Numbered from the stretch's first letter, positions 41,001-51,917 are shown. The stretch: 64,000 nt of DNA from Hyphomicrobiales bacterium (GCA_025351165.1 JANXWK010000003.1:1-64000), one strand, 5' to 3'. Made by a program: numbers and translations. Notes: a model not told the origin generated them from the sequence alone.

Positions 41001-42210
41001 CAACAAGCTTTTTCGCTTGCTTGACAGTCGTTGACAAGCCTTTTGCATCTAGCCTTGAATATATAAATGGCTTAAACAGTTCAAGTGCCATTTTCTTTGG
41101 CAAACCACACTGATGAAGCTTGAGTTCTGGACCAACAACAATAACTGAGCGTCCAGAGTAATCAACGCGCTTGCCAAGCAAGTTCTGACGAAAACGCCCT
41201 TGTTTGCCTTTAAGCATGTCAGCTAAAGATTTAAGTGGACGTTTATTGGCACCTGTTATTACACGCCCACGACGCCCATTATCAAACAACGCATCAACAG
41301 ATTCCTGAAGCATACGCTTCTCATTGCGCACAATAATGTCTGGTGCCCTAAGCTCCATCAAGCGCTTTAGACGATTATTTCGATTAATTACACGACGATA
41401 GAGGTCGTTAAGGTCAGAAGTTGCAAAACGTCCACCGTCAAGCGGTACAAGAGGACGTAAATCTGGCGGAATGACTGGTACTACAGTCATGATCATCCAT
41501 TCTGGTTTATTACCAGATTCAATAAAAGCCTCAATAACTTTGAGACGCTTTGCAAGTTTTTTTGGTTTAAGCTCAGTTTTTGATTCTGCAATCTCAACAC
41601 GCAGCTCTGCTGCTGTTTTTTCAAGATCAATACTACGGAGAATTTCACGAATGGCTTCAGCACCAATCATAGCCGTGAAGTTATCTTCACCGTATTCATC
41701 CTGCGCCAATGTATAATCTTCTTCACTCAGCAATTGAAACTGCTTGAGTGGTGTAAGACCTGGCTCAATAACACAATAGTTTTCAAAATAAAGAATACGC
41801 TCAATATCTTTGAGCATCATGTCAAGTAACAGACCAATACGACTTGGAAGCGATTTCAAGAACCAGATGTGAGCAACAGGAGCAGCAAGCTCAATATGCC
41901 CCATGCGTTCACGGCGAACACGTGCTAATGTTACTTCAACGCCGCACTTTTCGCAGATAACGCCTTTGTATTTCATGCGTTTATATTTGCCGCACAAGCA
42001 TTCGTAGTCTTTAATTGGACCAAAAATGCGCGAACAGAAAAGACCATCACGTTCAGGCTTAAAAGTGCGATAATTGATGGTTTCTGGTTTTTTGATTTCA
42101 CCAAAAGACCACGACAGAATCTTCTCTGGTGATGCAATAGAAATGCGAATATGATCGAAAGCCTGTGGCTGGGCCTGAGGGTTGAAAAGATTCATGACCT
42201 CTTGGTTCAT
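38020..42210 (-). CDS. rpoC: RNA polymerase subunit beta'
   Basis: The clamp and catalytic subunit of RNA polymerase. The 1396-residue length is normal for alphaproteobacteria. The N-terminal zinc site ([20 protein letters not shown]), the catalytic metal loop [12 protein letters not shown], and the second zinc site ([16 protein letters not shown]) are present. A 106-base spacer with a small hairpin separates it from rpoB. Confidence 0.98.
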   Translation of the reverse strand: MNQEVMNLFNPQAQPQAFDHIRISIASPEKILSWSFGEIKKPETINYRTFKPERDGLFCSRIFGPIKDYECLCGKYKRMKYKGVICEKCGVEVTLARVRRERMGHIELAAPVAHIWFLKSLPSRIGLLLDMMLKDIERILYFENYCVIEPGLTPLKQFQLLSEEDYTLAQDEYGEDNFTAMIGAEAIREILRSIDLEKTAAELRVEIAESKTELKPKKLAKRLKVIEAFIESGNKPEWMIMTVVPVIPPDLRPLVPLDGGRFATSDLNDLYRRVINRNNRLKRLMELRAPDIIVRNEKRMLQESVDALFDNGRRGRVITGANKRPLKSLADMLKGKQGRFRQNLLGKRVDYSGRSVIVVGPELKLHQCGLPKKMALELFKPFIYSRLDAKGLSTTVKQAKKLVEKEKPEVWDILDEVIREHPVLLNRAPTLHRLGIQAFEPVLIEGKAIQLHPLVCTAFNADFDGDQMAVHVPLSLEAQLEARVLMMSTNNILHPANGAPIIVPSQDIVLGLYYLSILSEGEPGEGKIFGSIAEMEHALFTKQITVHTKIKFRFESVNEAGNPARSIHETSPGRVMISQLLPKHHLLPYGVVNKLMTKKEVSNMIDSVYRTCGQKEAVIFCDRVMQLGFTNAFKAGISFGKDDMLIPENKWEVVDGTRALTKDYEQQYQDGLITQGEKYNKVIDAWAKCSDKLAQDMMARISAVRKDENGRTLPMNSVYMMSHSGARGSPTQMRQLAAMRGLMAKPSGEIIETPIISNFKEGLDVLEYFNSTHGARKGLADTALKTANSGYLTRRLVDVAQDCIITEPDCGTVKGIKMRAIVDAGQVVASLAVRILGRAPADDVINPHSGEVIVAAGILMEEYHLKSIYDAGIQEVKIRSVLTCESTNGCCATCYGRDLARGTPVNMGEAVGVIAAQSIGEPGTQLTMRTFHIGGAAQFNEQSFVESNFEGIIKMKNRQVARNTDGDLIATGRNVSIVVCGPDGAERAVHRIVYGAKIKVDEGDKIKRGQRIAEWDPYTRPIITEVDGFAAFEDLIENQSMSESVDEATGIAKRMVTDYRATSRTADLKPAILIKGSDGKTIKLPRGSDARYLLPVDAILSVDPGGKVTAGDVLVRIPLESAKTRDITGGLPRVAELFEARRPKEAAIIAETSGTVLFGRDYKNKRRLSIVPDDGLEPIEHLIPKGKHIYLQDGDRVEKGDFIVDGSPAPHDILAIKGVEELAAFLVNEVQEVYRLQGVNINDKHIEVIVRQMLKKVEITEAGDSEFLNNEQMDRLELDEMNQRLIEQGKRPAVGVPVLLGITKASLQTRSFVSAASFQETTRVLTEAAVNGKMDALEGLKENVIVGRLIPAGTGAMMNRIKEVAMRRDALIVAQRADTAQALAAPEETLALPAAE

Positions 42211-42281
42211 AGTGTATCTCCAGCGGAACTGTATTAACCGCGCTTAATTAAAATTACGAAATTAACTTATGTAATAAAGTT

Positions 42282-42309
42282 TCCTGGCCGAAAGTAACGT
42301 CAGCCAGGA
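42282..42309 (-). other. Hairpin between rpoB and rpoC
   Basis: TCCTGGC (minus strand) pairs with GCCAGGA, a 7-bp stem with a 14-base loop, right after the rpoB stop. There is no T run, so it is more likely an mRNA processing or stability element than a terminator. Confidence 0.4.
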
Positions 42310-42316
42310 CTATAAA

Positions 42317-45300
42317 TTATTCAGCTGCCGCTACTGGTGGCACGTTTAGCAGAGATGGAGAATCATTGGCACTCTCAATGAGCTTAGAATTTTTAAGCTC
42401 GACGTTAAGACCCAATGAACGAATTTCCTTAATAAGAACGTTAAAGCTCTCAGGAATTCCATATTCAAAGTTTTCTTCACCTCGAACAATCGACTCATAA
42501 GCTTTCGTGCGCCCGGCAACATCGTCAGACTTTACAGTAAGCATTTCTTGTAAAGTATACGCAGCACCATATGCCTCAAGAGCCCAGCACTCCATTTCTC
42601 CAAATCTCTGACCACCAAACTGGGCTTTACCTCCAAGAGGCTGCTGAGTAACAAGAGAATAAGGACCAATAGAACGCGCGTGGATCTTGTCATCAACAAG
42701 ATGGTGTAGCTTGAGGATATAGATATAACCAACTGTGACCTGACGATCAAACTGATCCCCTGTACGTCCATCATAAAGTGTTGATTGACCAGAAGGATTC
42801 ACACCAGCTTTTACTAGTAGACGCTCAATATCTTTTTCTTTAGCACCATCGAAAACTGGAGTTGCCATTGGCACACCACGACGTAGGTTGGAAGCTAGAT
42901 CAACTGCATGTTGATCAGATAAGTTTACAACTGTTTCATCGCCTTCATACACGTCTGCAAGCTTGGCCTTTAGGGGCGCAATGTCATTGGACTTCATATA
43001 GGCATCATATGCAGCAGCTACTTGTTTACCAAGGCCAGCAGCAGCCCACCCAAGATGAGTTTCAAGAATTTGGCCTACGTTCATGCGGCTTGGCACGCCA
43101 AGAGGGTTGAGAACAACATCAACTGGCGTACCATCTGCAAGAAACGGCATATCTTCAATTGGTACAATGCGTGAAACAACGCCTTTATTACCATGACGAC
43201 CAGCCATTTTATCGCCTGGCTGAATTTTGCGTTTAACTGCAACGAAGACTTTGACCATCTTCATAACACCAGGCAGTAGCTCATCTCCGCGCTGTAGCTT
43301 CTCAACCTTGTCCATAAAGCGTTGTTCAAGGGCTTTTTTTGCGCCATCATACTGTTTACGCATGGCCTCAAGCTCACCCATAAGATGATCATCAACAACA
43401 GCATATTGCCACCACTGGGACCTGGGTGAAGCTTCAAGCGCTTCTCGTGTGATTTCACTATCCTTACGATATCCTTTAGGGCCAGCAATTGAGGACTGAC
43501 CAATAAGTATGTCGCTTAAGCGCCCGTAAGTACTACGATCCAGGATAGCAAGCTCGTCATCACGGTCTTTGGCAAGACGCTCAATTTCTTCACGCTCAAT
43601 TGCCTGGGCGCGTTCATCCTTATCAACACCATGACGGTTAAAAACACGTACTTCAACAATAGTGCCTTGTACACCTGGCGGTACACGTAAAGAAGTGTCA
43701 CGTACATCTGAAGCTTTTTCACCAAATATGGCCCGCAGAAGTTTTTCTTCAGGCGTCATAGGGCTTTCACCCTTTGGTGTGATTTTTCCGCATAGAATGT
43801 CGCCAGCTTGAACTTCCGCACCTATGTAAACGATACCTGCTTCATCCAGGTTTTTTAAAGCCTCTTCAGAAACGTTTGGAATGTCACGTGTAATTTCTTC
43901 AGGACCAAGCTTGGTATCACGAGCCATTACTTCAAATTCTTCAATGTGAATTGAAGTAAATACATCTTCTTTTACAATGTTTTCAGAAAGAAGAATGGAA
44001 TCCTCAAAATTATAGCCATTCCAAGGCATGAATGCGACAAGCACGTTACGACCCAGTGCAAGATCGCCTAAATCAGTCGATGGTCCATCTGCAAGAATAT
44101 CATCTTTACGAACAATATCGCCTACTTTAACCAATGGACGCTGATTGATGCAGGTTGATTGGTTGGATCGCTGAAATTTCATAAGACGGTATATGTCAAC
44201 ACCTGGTCTTCCACCATCTGTGTCTTCTGTAGCACGAACTACTATACGTGTTGCATCAAGCTGATCAACAACGCCAGCACGACGTGCAGAGATTGCAGCC
44301 CCAGAATCTTTGGCAACAATTGCCTCCATTCCAGTTCCTACAAATGGCGCGTCTGAGCGCACCAAAGGTACGGCCTGCCTCTGCATGTTAGATCCCATGA
44401 GTGCGCGGTTGGCATCGTCATTTTCAAGAAAGGGAATAAGAGCTGCAGCTACTGATACGAGCTGTTTTGGCGATACGTCCATGAAGTCAACACGTTCCAC
44501 AGGTACAACTATAACATCACCTGCATGACGTACAATAACAAGATCTTCGGTTAATTTACCCTTCTCATCAACTTGAGCATTAGCCTGCGCTACGTAGTAT
44601 TTAGACTCTTCCATCGCTGAAAGGTACACCACTTCATCAGTCATTACGCAATCACGAATGCGACGATAAGGACTCTCTATAAAGCCATATTTATTAACAC
44701 GCGCGAATGTAGCAAGAGAGTTTATAAGACCAATATTTGGTCCTTCTGGCGTTTCAATTGGACAAATGCGACCATAATGAGTTGGATGAACATCACGGAC
44801 TTCAAATCCAGCGCGTTCGCGGGTCAAACCACCAGGTCCAAGCGCAGAAAGGCGTCTTTTATGCGTGATTTCAGATAATGGATTGGTTTGATCCATGAAT
44901 TGTGAAAGCTGTGAAGATCCAAAGAATTCACGCACTGCAGCAGCTGCGGGCTTTGCGTTAATCATATCTTGAGGCATGACGGTGTCAATATCAACAGATG
45001 ACATGCGTTCTTTGATTGCACGTTCCATACGCAGCAATCCAACACGATACTGGTTTTCCATCAGCTCGCCCACAGAACGGACACGGCGGTTACCAAGGTT
45101 ATCAATGTCATCCACTTCACCGCGACCATCACGAAGCCCAAGAAGCTCACGTACAACAGCGACAATATCTTCCCTGCGAAGAGTACGCACAGTGTCCTCA
45201 GCGTCTAAGCTCATACGCATGTTCATTTTAACACGGCCTACGGCCGAGAGGTCATAACGCTCTGGATCAAAGAACAGAGAATTAAACATGTTTTCTGCCG

Positions 45301-46510
45301 TGTCTATTGTTGGCGGCTCACCCGGGCGCATTACTCTGTAAATATCAAACAATGCTTCTTCGCGGGAGCTATTTTTGTCAACTGTAAGTGTATTACGCAT
45401 GTAAGGGCCAACGTTGACATGATCTATGTCAAGTAATGGAAGCTGAGTTACGCCAATCTCCTCAAGCATTTTAAGCGTCTTGTCTGAGATTTCGTCTCCT
45501 GCTTCTACATAAATCTCGCCGGTTTCAGTATTGACAATATCTTCGCCAATATACTGCCCAATAAGATCTTCATCCAACGCCTTTAGATACTTAAGGCCTT
45601 TATCAGCAAGAGCTTTTGCGGTACGCGGTGTTAGTTTGCGACCCGTTTCTACAACTACTTCACCTGTCTCAGCATCTATAAGGTCTACAGTTGCCTTAAA
45701 TCCTTTAAAGCGCTCAATATCATATGCTACGCGCCATGAACCATCATTGACCTTAACATAGTCAAGCTTCTTGTAGAATGTTGATAAAATTTCTTCCGCA
45801 TCAAGTCCAAGTGCAAATAATAGCGAGGAAACAGGAAGCTTACGACGACGATCGATTCGCGCGTAGACAATGTCCTTTGCATCGAACTCAATATCAAGCC
45901 AAGATCCACGGTATGGTATAATTCGCGCTGCAAAAAGAAGCTTGCCAGAAGAATGCGTTTTGCCCTTGTCGTGATCAAAGAACACGCCAGGTGAACGATG
46001 CATTTGAGATACAATAACACGCTCAGTTCCATTGACTATGAACGTACCGTTTAACGTCATTAGGGGCATGTCCCCCATATAGACATCTTGCTCTTTGATA
46101 TCTTTGACAGACTTGGCACCAGTTTCTTCATCAACTTCAAATACAATAAGGCGTAATGTCACCTTAAGTGGCGCGGCGTATGTCATACCACGTTGACGGC
46201 ACTCATCTACATCATATTTTGTGGGTTCAAACTCATACTTAACAAATTCAAGCATGGATGTCTGGGCGAAATCTGAAATTGGAAAAACAGATTTGAATAC
46301 ACTTTGTAGACCTTCATCGTCACGACGACCGCCTACTGGCTCCTGAACCATCAAAAACTGGTCATAAGAAGCTTTTTGGACTTCAATGAGATTGGGCATT
46401 TCTGCCGCTTCCTGCATTTTCCCAAAAAATCTACGGATGCGCGTCCGACCAGAAAAGGTCTGCGCTGTCGGGGTTAAGCTCGTTGTTGCTGCTAAGCCCG
46501 TCTTCGCCAT
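42317..46510 (-). CDS. rpoB: RNA polymerase subunit beta
   Basis: The catalytic beta subunit, 1397 residues. The rifampicin-pocket cluster reads [20 protein letters not shown] followed by [10 protein letters not shown], with the usual drug-sensitive residues at the Q, D, H and S positions. The GHNGIIENF-like confusion does not arise; conserved [11 protein letters not shown] and [20 protein letters not shown] are near the C-terminus. It is co-transcribed with rplL behind an attenuator-like hairpin. Confidence 0.98.
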   Translation of the reverse strand: MAKTGLAATTSLTPTAQTFSGRTRIRRFFGKMQEAAEMPNLIEVQKASYDQFLMVQEPVGGRRDDEGLQSVFKSVFPISDFAQTSMLEFVKYEFEPTKYDVDECRQRGMTYAAPLKVTLRLIVFEVDEETGAKSVKDIKEQDVYMGDMPLMTLNGTFIVNGTERVIVSQMHRSPGVFFDHDKGKTHSSGKLLFAARIIPYRGSWLDIEFDAKDIVYARIDRRRKLPVSSLLFALGLDAEEILSTFYKKLDYVKVNDGSWRVAYDIERFKGFKATVDLIDAETGEVVVETGRKLTPRTAKALADKGLKYLKALDEDLIGQYIGEDIVNTETGEIYVEAGDEISDKTLKMLEEIGVTQLPLLDIDHVNVGPYMRNTLTVDKNSSREEALFDIYRVMRPGEPPTIDTAENMFNSLFFDPERYDLSAVGRVKMNMRMSLDAEDTVRTLRREDIVAVVRELLGLRDGRGEVDDIDNLGNRRVRSVGELMENQYRVGLLRMERAIKERMSSVDIDTVMPQDMINAKPAAAAVREFFGSSQLSQFMDQTNPLSEITHKRRLSALGPGGLTRERAGFEVRDVHPTHYGRICPIETPEGPNIGLINSLATFARVNKYGFIESPYRRIRDCVMTDEVVYLSAMEESKYYVAQANAQVDEKGKLTEDLVIVRHAGDVIVVPVERVDFMDVSPKQLVSVAAALIPFLENDDANRALMGSNMQRQAVPLVRSDAPFVGTGMEAIVAKDSGAAISARRAGVVDQLDATRIVVRATEDTDGGRPGVDIYRLMKFQRSNQSTCINQRPLVKVGDIVRKDDILADGPSTDLGDLALGRNVLVAFMPWNGYNFEDSILLSENIVKEDVFTSIHIEEFEVMARDTKLGPEEITRDIPNVSEEALKNLDEAGIVYIGAEVQAGDILCGKITPKGESPMTPEEKLLRAIFGEKASDVRDTSLRVPPGVQGTIVEVRVFNRHGVDKDERAQAIEREEIERLAKDRDDELAILDRSTYGRLSDILIGQSSIAGPKGYRKDSEITREALEASPRSQWWQYAVVDDHLMGELEAMRKQYDGAKKALEQRFMDKVEKLQRGDELLPGVMKMVKVFVAVKRKIQPGDKMAGRHGNKGVVSRIVPIEDMPFLADGTPVDVVLNPLGVPSRMNVGQILETHLGWAAAGLGKQVAAAYDAYMKSNDIAPLKAKLADVYEGDETVVNLSDQHAVDLASNLRRGVPMATPVFDGAKEKDIERLLVKAGVNPSGQSTLYDGRTGDQFDRQVTVGYIYILKLHHLVDDKIHARSIGPYSLVTQQPLGGKAQFGGQRFGEMECWALEAYGAAYTLQEMLTVKSDDVAGRTKAYESIVRGEENFEYGIPESFNVLIKEIRSLGLNVELKNSKLIESANDSPSLLNVPPVAAAE

Positions 46511-46634
46511 GCTTGTAAATCCCCATCAAGGTAGATAACGACCGCTATAATAAGTAGATAAAAATTATCTAGTTAAAACAACGTCAAAAAAATGTGATAC
46601 TTGGTATTTAATATTTTGTACTTTTAAAACAGTC

Positions 46635-46664
46635 TACGGACGACAGAAAAGACTGCCGTCCGTA
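46635..46664 (-). terminator. Attenuator or RNase III-type hairpin between rplL and rpoB
   Basis: On the minus strand TACGGACG-G-CAG pairs with CTG-T-CGTCCGTA around a 6-base loop (TCTTTT). The one non-Watson-Crick position is a G-U wobble on the minus strand but an A-C mismatch on the plus strand, so the stem belongs to the rplL-rpoB mRNA. GACTGTTTT follows. By analogy with E. coli it could reduce read-through into rpoB or be cut by RNase III. Confidence 0.7.
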
Positions 46665-46688
46665 AATGTTACATTTAACAATGGTGAA

Positions 46689-47063
46689 CTACTTGAGCTC
46701 AACTTTTGCACCAGCAGCTTCAAGCTGCTTCTTGATTTTCTCTGCTTCGTCCTTTGTAATACCTTCTTTAACAGGCTTAGGAGCAGCTTCAACAAGATCC
46801 TTCGCTTCTTTCAGGCCCAAACCTGTGATAGCACGAACTTCTTTGATAACTTCAATTTTCTTGTCACCTGCGCCAGCAAGAACAACAGTAAACTCTGTCT
46901 GCTCTTCCACAGCAGCGGCAGGGCCTGAAGCAGGGCCAGAAGCAACAGCTACAGCGGCGGCGGCAGAAACGCCCCATTTTTCTTCAAGCATTTTTGCAAG
47001 ATCTGCAGCTTCAAGAACTGTTAGCAATGATAGTTCATCAACGATTTTGGCAAGATCAGCCAT
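46689..47063 (-). CDS. rplL: 50S ribosomal protein L7/L12
   Basis: The stalk protein that recruits translation GTPases. The 124 residues have the dimerisation N-domain ([12 protein letters not shown]), an Ala-rich hinge ([18 protein letters not shown]) and the C-domain ([22 protein letters not shown]). The ATG at 47063 has AAGGA upstream; the frame is open earlier but overlaps rplJ. Confidence 0.98.
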   Translation of the reverse strand: MADLAKIVDELSLLTVLEAADLAKMLEEKWGVSAAAAVAVASGPASGPAAAVEEQTEFTVVLAGAGDKKIEVIKEVRAITGLGLKEAKDLVEAAPKPVKEGITKDEAEKIKKQLEAAGAKVELK

Positions 47064-47115
47064 GTCTGTATTCCTTTTGAGTATTAAGTTCGGTTTGATT
47101 AAAATTAACAATCCG

Positions 47116-47631
47116 TCAAGCGGCATCTTTATTGGCATAGGCTCCAAAAACACGCGCAAGCTTTGCAGCTGGAGCGGTTGAAAGCTGTGCAATCTTAGTT
47201 GCAGGCGCATTAAGCAGCCCAATCAACTTCGCGCGCAACTCATCAAGCGATGGCATAGTGGCAAGAGCTTTGACACCATCTGCATTTAAAGAGGTCGTAC
47301 CCATGGCTCCGCCAAGAATTACGAGCTTGTCGAAATCCTTTGAAAAAGCTACAGCGACCTTTGGAGCAGCGACAGGATCCTTAGCAAAGGCCAGAATAGT
47401 AGGCCCCTTCATCAAGGAACTAATTGAAGCTGAATCTGTACCCTCAAGAGCTATTTTGACGAGGCGATTTTTTGCGACCTTAACTGTAGCACCTTCAGCC
47501 TTCATCCGCTTGCGCAGGTTCTGCATCTGGGTAACGGTCAGGCCAGAATAATGCGCAACAACAATTGAACCCGTGTCCTGAAACGACGTATTCAACGTTG
47601 AGATGAGCTGCTGTTTACCTGCTCTATCCAC
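47116..47631 (-). CDS. rplJ: 50S ribosomal protein L10
   Basis: It anchors L7/L12 dimers to the ribosome and in many bacteria represses its own mRNA. The 171 residues start with GTG at 47631 ([14 protein letters not shown]), which has CGGAGAG just upstream; the earlier ATG does not fit the family. The segments [13 protein letters not shown] and KNRLVKIAL are conserved. Unlike the usual order, rplA is not the gene immediately upstream. Confidence 0.97.
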   Translation of the reverse strand: MDRAGKQQLISTLNTSFQDTGSIVVAHYSGLTVTQMQNLRKRMKAEGATVKVAKNRLVKIALEGTDSASISSLMKGPTILAFAKDPVAAPKVAVAFSKDFDKLVILGGAMGTTSLNADGVKALATMPSLDELRAKLIGLLNAPATKIAQLSTAPAAKLARVFGAYANKDAA

Positions 47632-48241
47632 GTTGCTCTCTCCGATTAACAAAGCAATACTGCTTCGCCTGTTGCACTTGTTTTTTAAATACACGGATCA
47701 AATCCGCCCATTTAAAAACGATGAAGGACAGCAAACATTTAGTTTTCTGCCCTGAAGCGCCCGTCCCTTTCAGTCCCGGCATAAGCACGGAACTTAAAAG
47801 CGTCAAAAGGTCAAACCGACTTAAATTACTAAATTTCATGCAATACACAATGAAATTGACATTAAAAAACGGTCTTACCCATCTATGTAGGCCTACAGAA
47901 AATCTGCAGAACATTAAGCCGACAAATAATTAAATGCATTTTAAGCGCATTTGATTAATAGCCTGACGCACCTACGGTCTCGGACAGGACGTGATTGTAA
48001 ATGCAAGTTGCCCCACATCTAAAACCACATTCAATACAGTTTCCTGTATAGAAATCTTATTTGTATACATATCCACAAGCGAATCTAGTCGCAAGTGTGT
48101 ATATACATCTGGCACCGTATAGACCGCTTGTTTACTGCGAGCAAGCAATTTTAGTGCAAGTGAGTAATTTTAATTCAAATAAATACAATTTTAACAGAAA
48201 GATTTATCGTTTACTGTTTCAGCTAAATTATTACTGTAAAT
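47632..48241. other. 610-base intergenic region upstream of rplJ
   Basis: No gene is supported here. It should carry the rplJL-rpoBC promoter and L10 leader, but I cannot place a convincing -35/-10 pair. It contains an imperfect dyad at 48062-48107 and a short stem, GCTTG 48126-48130 with CAAGC 48142-48146. Confidence 0.5.
48062..48107. repeat. Long imperfect dyad upstream of rplJ
   Basis: The arms, beginning TGTATACATATCCACAAGCGA and ending TCGCAAGTGTGTATATACA, are near-complementary around ATCTAG. It lies beyond the deacetylase 3' end and could terminate that gene, act as an operator, or be a remnant of a small element. Confidence 0.45.
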
Positions 48242-49288
48242 TTATTGTAATCCACGAATTTCAAGCTTGGAAAACGACACTGATACAGGTGACATTTCTC
48301 CTTTTCTAAGTCCAGCAGTTTGCACTCTAACATCTTTTACAGGCATGGTAAGATTAGGCTTTATCTCGACTGTAGGGACCATCTCAACTAGGACCGGTGC
48401 CTGCATAAAAGGAGATTCATCTACTGGCGCAAACTTTGCCAGTCTGTTTTTTGTACGCATCATTGCAAGTTGAAATACCTTGTTTTCAGGCTCACTCAGA
48501 TTATTAAGGGCAACCTGTGTCTCTTGATGGTCTGGCACAATATGCACGACTTTATAACCACGTACTTTCAACTCTTTGAGAAGCTCTGGCAACATTTGAA
48601 CCGTACGATTATGAATATCGTGCATAAGAATAATTCCCCGTCCGCGCTGTTCCAAACGAGCTAGTGTACGCTTTAAAACTTCTTTTGGTGTAATAAGTAG
48701 CCAGTCATCAGCAACAATATCAACACTGACTGAGATCAGTCCATTTTTTGCAATAAATGCATCAAGACGCTTATTGTGATTAAGTCCTGGAAACCGAAAA
48801 AAAGGAGACAAGGCCTGCTTATGGTCGCCAAGAGCAACATTAGCTGCGTGAAGACCACCACCAATTTGATACTGTGCCGCATAACGATTGCGGCTTTGAG
48901 TTAAATAACGGTGTGACCATGTATGTGTGCCTATGGAATGCCCCGCCGCGGCCTCTTCTTGCAAAAGTTTTGGATAGGCAGATGCCATTGTTCCTACTGT
49001 AAAAAAAGTTGCCTTAACGCATTCTTTGGCAAGCGCTTTGAGAATAGCGGGTGTTCTCTGGGGAATTGGGCCATCATCAAATGTAAGGACGACTTCACGA
49101 TCCTGAAGGTCTAACGATTTTTTATAACTGACTACACCTACAGGTCCTTGCAACGCAGACACAGTCATTATCCTTGAGGTACCAAGAGCATCTGGATTTT
49201 GAGAACAGTTTTCAGCTCCAACAGAACCAGTCGTTGCTATACTAAATGTAGATACAAGACCACTCACTAGCAATATTTTACGCAACAT
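48242..49288 (-). CDS. Polysaccharide deacetylase (NodB domain), secreted
   Basis: A carbohydrate esterase family 4 protein, likely removing N-acetyl groups from peptidoglycan, chitin-like or exopolysaccharide chains in the periplasm. A signal peptide (MLRKILLVSGLVSTFSIATT) is followed by the NodB motifs in order: TFDDGP (catalytic Asp and metal Asp), SIGTHTWSH (metal His pair HxxxH), RFPG, and ILMHDIH. The domain covers about residues 60-250; a 90-residue C-terminal part (PVLVEMVPTVEIKPNL) has no clear match. Length 348. It sits between rplJ and rplA, splitting a normally continuous gene row. Confidence 0.9.
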   Translation of the reverse strand: MLRKILLVSGLVSTFSIATTGSVGAENCSQNPDALGTSRIMTVSALQGPVGVVSYKKSLDLQDREVVLTFDDGPIPQRTPAILKALAKECVKATFFTVGTMASAYPKLLQEEAAAGHSIGTHTWSHRYLTQSRNRYAAQYQIGGGLHAANVALGDHKQALSPFFRFPGLNHNKRLDAFIAKNGLISVSVDIVADDWLLITPKEVLKRTLARLEQRGRGIILMHDIHNRTVQMLPELLKELKVRGYKVVHIVPDHQETQVALNNLSEPENKVFQLAMMRTKNRLAKFAPVDESPFMQAPVLVEMVPTVEIKPNLTMPVKDVRVQTAGLRKGEMSPVSVSFSKLEIRGLQ

Positions 49289-49345
49289 TAGACAATCCTG
49301 TAGAAAATGACCCTCGTAACAGATGCAATAATAACCTTGATAAAT

Positions 49346-49368
49346 CCTTTAAATTAAAAATTTAAAGG
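49346..49368. promoter_or_regulatory. AT-rich palindrome between deacetylase and sensor-like gene
   Basis: CCTTTAAAT and ATTTAAAGG form a 9-bp dyad around TAAAA, midway between two divergent starts in very AT-rich DNA. It may be an operator shared by the two genes. Confidence 0.4.
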
Positions 49369-49492
49369 GCTTGTACAGTTACAGATTTTTAACTTTATAA
49401 ATTTTTAAGATTTTGAAAAATATAAAATATAAACACAATTTCAATAATTTAGACTTTACGTATACTACATACACACAAAAGGACACCTCAAA

Positions 49493-50560
49493 ATGGAATT
49501 ATCCCGTACAGTAAGACTTTGCTCTTTGGGTGTAATTTTAACAGGTATTGGGTTATCGGGCTGGGCACTGAACCCACAAAATAATGACAAACCAAGTCTA
49601 ACACATCAAATCAACGATATAACTGATCAGGTCATGGACGCGTCAAAAGCTTTAGCGGTAGAACGCGGACTAACAACCGGTTTAATTGCCAACCCATTCA
49701 TAAAGAAAAAAGGACAAGTAGAAACAATTAAAGCCATGAGAGATGAGTCCTCAGTTGCTTTTACAAAATTGGGTAAGTCGTTAGATATGATAAAAGATTA
49801 CCAGCTGATAACTGCAACTCCAGAACATTTAGAATCTATGTATAGCTCTTTAGAAAAAGTTAAACAGCTTAGAGTGAATGCGGATTCGGTTTTTACGTCT
49901 GGCTGGGATAATCAGTCACTAAAAGCTGCTTGGTTTCCAAGTGTCTCAAAACTGATTTTGGCCATAAATGCTGTTACTGAAGATATTATAAGCGGCACTA
50001 AAGCAAGACTTGATCAAACAACACGATCTGCAATTGAAGTAAAACATGCATTATGGGAAGCTGCAGAATATGCTGGCGTTGAACGCGGCGCTGTAAATGC
50101 CAAAATTTCCGCAAACTCATTCATAAATCAGGATGACTACGTAGCTTTAAAAAGAGCCGCTGACAAAATCAACGGGGCTTGGTCTATTGTCATTAGCCAC
50201 AAAAATGAATTCGGATCAGATTTTGAAAATAGTGTGAAACAGATTGAACAAACTTATTTTATAAAATTCAGCGAAATCCGCAAAGAGGTGCTGAATGCAG
50301 GAATGACTCAAACTAAATACCCAGTGACTCAAGAACAATGGTTTGAAGCTGCAAGTGACAGCATAAAGCTCATGAACAATGCACACAAATCAGTCACAGA
50401 ATTTACTGCTCAACGTGTAATTTCAGCAGCTACATCTATCCAGATGAAATCATGGGCTTATCTCGGCCTTGTGATGATGGGTATTGCATTAATCTGTGCA
50501 AGCATATTGCTTTCATATTTTACAAAACCAAAAGATAAAGTAGTTTTTATAGCACAATAA
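49493..50560 (+). CDS. Orphan membrane sensor-like protein (nitrate/nitrite-sensor-like domain)
   Basis: A 355-residue protein with a membrane segment or signal anchor at about 8-26 (LCSLGVILTGIGLSGWAL), a large all-helical periplasmic region (about 35-315) and a second membrane segment at about 322-345 (WAYLGLVMMGIALICASILL). It ends 10 residues later with no HAMP, kinase, chemotaxis or cyclase domain. The helical region has two ERG-type segments (ALAVERGLTTGLI and YAGVERGAVNAKI), as in nitrate/nitrite-sensing (NIT) domains, each in a four-helix layout. So it looks like a receptor half without its output. AAGG lies 10 bases before the ATG. Function unknown; it lies between rplA and the deacetylase, opposite to the ribosomal genes. 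Confidence 0.65.
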   Translation: MELSRTVRLCSLGVILTGIGLSGWALNPQNNDKPSLTHQINDITDQVMDASKALAVERGLTTGLIANPFIKKKGQVETIKAMRDESSVAFTKLGKSLDMIKDYQLITATPEHLESMYSSLEKVKQLRVNADSVFTSGWDNQSLKAAWFPSVSKLILAINAVTEDIISGTKARLDQTTRSAIEVKHALWEAAEYAGVERGAVNAKISANSFINQDDYVALKRAADKINGAWSIVISHKNEFGSDFENSVKQIEQTYFIKFSEIRKEVLNAGMTQTKYPVTQEQWFEAASDSIKLMNNAHKSVTEFTAQRVISAATSIQMKSWAYLGLVMMGIALICASILLSYFTKPKDKVVFIAQ

Positions 50561-50566
50561 TTAAAA

Positions 50567-50590
50567 AAAGCCCCGCTTTCGCGAGGCCTT
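50567..50590. terminator. Terminator between the sensor-like gene and rplA
   Basis: AAGCCCCGC and GCGAGGCCTT form a stem with a small mismatch, flanked by AAAAAAA and AAAAA runs that become T runs on the minus strand. It separates two convergent genes and could stop both transcripts, including that of rplKA. Confidence 0.7.
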
Positions 50591-50611
50591 AAAAATTACT
50601 ACATTTAATGA

Positions 50612-51307
50612 TTAGGCTGTTACAGTAGAAACATCAATTTTAATGCCTGGACCCATAGTCGATGAAAGAGCTATACGATTAACGTAAGTTCCCTTTGCAC
50701 CTGTAGGTTTTGCTTTGATAACAGCGTCTGCAAAAGCTTTAATATTTTCAACAAGTTTGGCCTCATCAAATGATATTTTACCAACTGCACCCTGAATAAT
50801 TCCAGCTTTTTCAACCTTGAACTCAACTGAACCGCCTTTTGCAGCAGCAACAGCCGTAATCAGATCCATAGTCACAGTGCCAACTTTTGGGTTTGGCATA
50901 ATGCCACGAGGACCAAGCACCTTACCCAGACGACCAACAAGCGGCATCATGTCTGGTGTTGCTATACAGCGGTCAAAATCAATTTTACCGCCCTGCACAG
51001 TTGCAACCAGATCTTCATCCCCGACAATGTCTGCGCCCGCTTTTCTGGCTTCTTCAGCTTTTGCACCACGTGCAAAAACAGCAACACGTAGAACTCGTCC
51101 AGACCCATTAGGCAAATTGCAGACGCCGCGAACCATCTGATCTGCATGCTTTGGGTCAACCCCAAGATTCATTGCAATTTCAATAGTTTCATCGAATTTT
51201 GCCGTAGATTTGGACTTGAGCAATGTTATAGCTTCGTTCAAGCTGTAAAGTTGTGTGCGGCTGATACCTTCGCGTGCAGCCTTAACGCGTTTTCCTATAT
51301 GTGCCAT
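50612..51307 (-). CDS. rplA: 50S ribosomal protein L1
   Basis: Binds 23S rRNA at the L1 stalk, helps release tRNA from the E site, and represses rplKA mRNA in many bacteria. The 231 residues show [20 protein letters not shown], the conserved [31 protein letters not shown] and the C-terminal [11 protein letters not shown]. It follows rplK after 5 bases and, unusually, is followed by a terminator and non-ribosomal genes rather than rplJ. Confidence 0.98.
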   Translation of the reverse strand: MAHIGKRVKAAREGISRTQLYSLNEAITLLKSKSTAKFDETIEIAMNLGVDPKHADQMVRGVCNLPNGSGRVLRVAVFARGAKAEEARKAGADIVGDEDLVATVQGGKIDFDRCIATPDMMPLVGRLGKVLGPRGIMPNPKVGTVTMDLITAVAAAKGGSVEFKVEKAGIIQGAVGKISFDEAKLVENIKAFADAVIKAKPTGAKGTYVNRIALSSTMGPGIKIDVSTVTA

Positions 51308-51312
51308 GAAGA

Positions 51313-51741
51313 TTATCCCACTACCTCTAGGCCCATAGAACGGGCAGAACCTGCAATCATAGAAGCAGCCGATGCAATTGAATCACAATTCAAATCAGCC
51401 ATTTTCTTCTCAGCGATTTCTTCTATCTGGGCGCGGGTAACTTTACCCACTGTGCCGCGGCCTGGTGTCTTAGAACCAGCAGTTAAACCAGCAGCTTTTT
51501 TAAGCCAGTATGAAACTGGTGAAAGCTTCATTTCAAATGTAAATGAACGATCAGCAAACGCAGTGATGACCACTGGAATAGGCATGCCTTTTTCCATCTG
51601 CGCAGTTTTTGCGTTGAACGCTTTGCAGAATTCCATAATATTCAAGCCGCGTTGTCCAAGTGCTGGGCCGATTGGCGGGGCGGGATTCGCCGAGCCTGCG
51701 GGCACTTGAAGCTTCACGTAACCCGTGACCTTCTTAGCCAT
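51313..51741 (-). CDS. rplK: 50S ribosomal protein L11
   Basis: Part of the GTPase centre on 23S rRNA and needed for RelA activation. The 142 residues contain the typical [20 protein letters not shown] and [12 protein letters not shown], and a normal C-domain. AAGGAAGA precedes the ATG. It is paired with rplA. Confidence 0.98.
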   Translation of the reverse strand: MAKKVTGYVKLQVPAGSANPAPPIGPALGQRGLNIMEFCKAFNAKTAQMEKGMPIPVVITAFADRSFTFEMKLSPVSYWLKKAAGLTAGSKTPGRGTVGKVTRAQIEEIAEKKMADLNCDSIASAASMIAGSARSMGLEVVG

Positions 51742-51845
51742 TTTAATCTTCCTTTAATATGGTGAGATTTCACCGTTTGAAGTTTGTGGTACGGTACATG
51801 CCCAAATGGCGGCAAAACCATCTAGATACCTTCCACACGATTGAC

Positions 51846-51861
51846 GTTCTGCATGCAGAAC
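51846..51861. promoter_or_regulatory. Perfect 16-bp palindrome between nusG and rplK
   Basis: GTTCTGCATGCAGAAC is its own reverse complement, in the 176-base gap upstream of rplK. It could be an operator or an RNA stem; no T run follows. Confidence 0.4.
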
Positions 51862-51917
51862 TTTCAGCAAGTATAAGAAAACAATAAATTATTACTGCTA
51901 TCCTCAAACTTGGTAAA

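Noticed and set aside
46666-47181. 171-codon open frame antisense to rplL
   Set aside because: Rich in Ala and Ser only because the rplL hinge is Ala-rich on the other strand.
47624-47914. 96-codon minus-strand frame upstream of rplJ
   Set aside because: It covers the presumed rplJ leader and promoter, overlaps the rplJ start out of frame, and has no family likeness.
48061-48309. 82-codon plus-strand frame overlapping the deacetylase end
   Set aside because: It begins in the dyad, runs into the deacetylase gene on the other strand, and has no ribosome binding site.
51146-51709. 187-codon open frame antisense to rplK/rplA
   Set aside because: Spans two conserved ribosomal genes on the other strand; no start signal.
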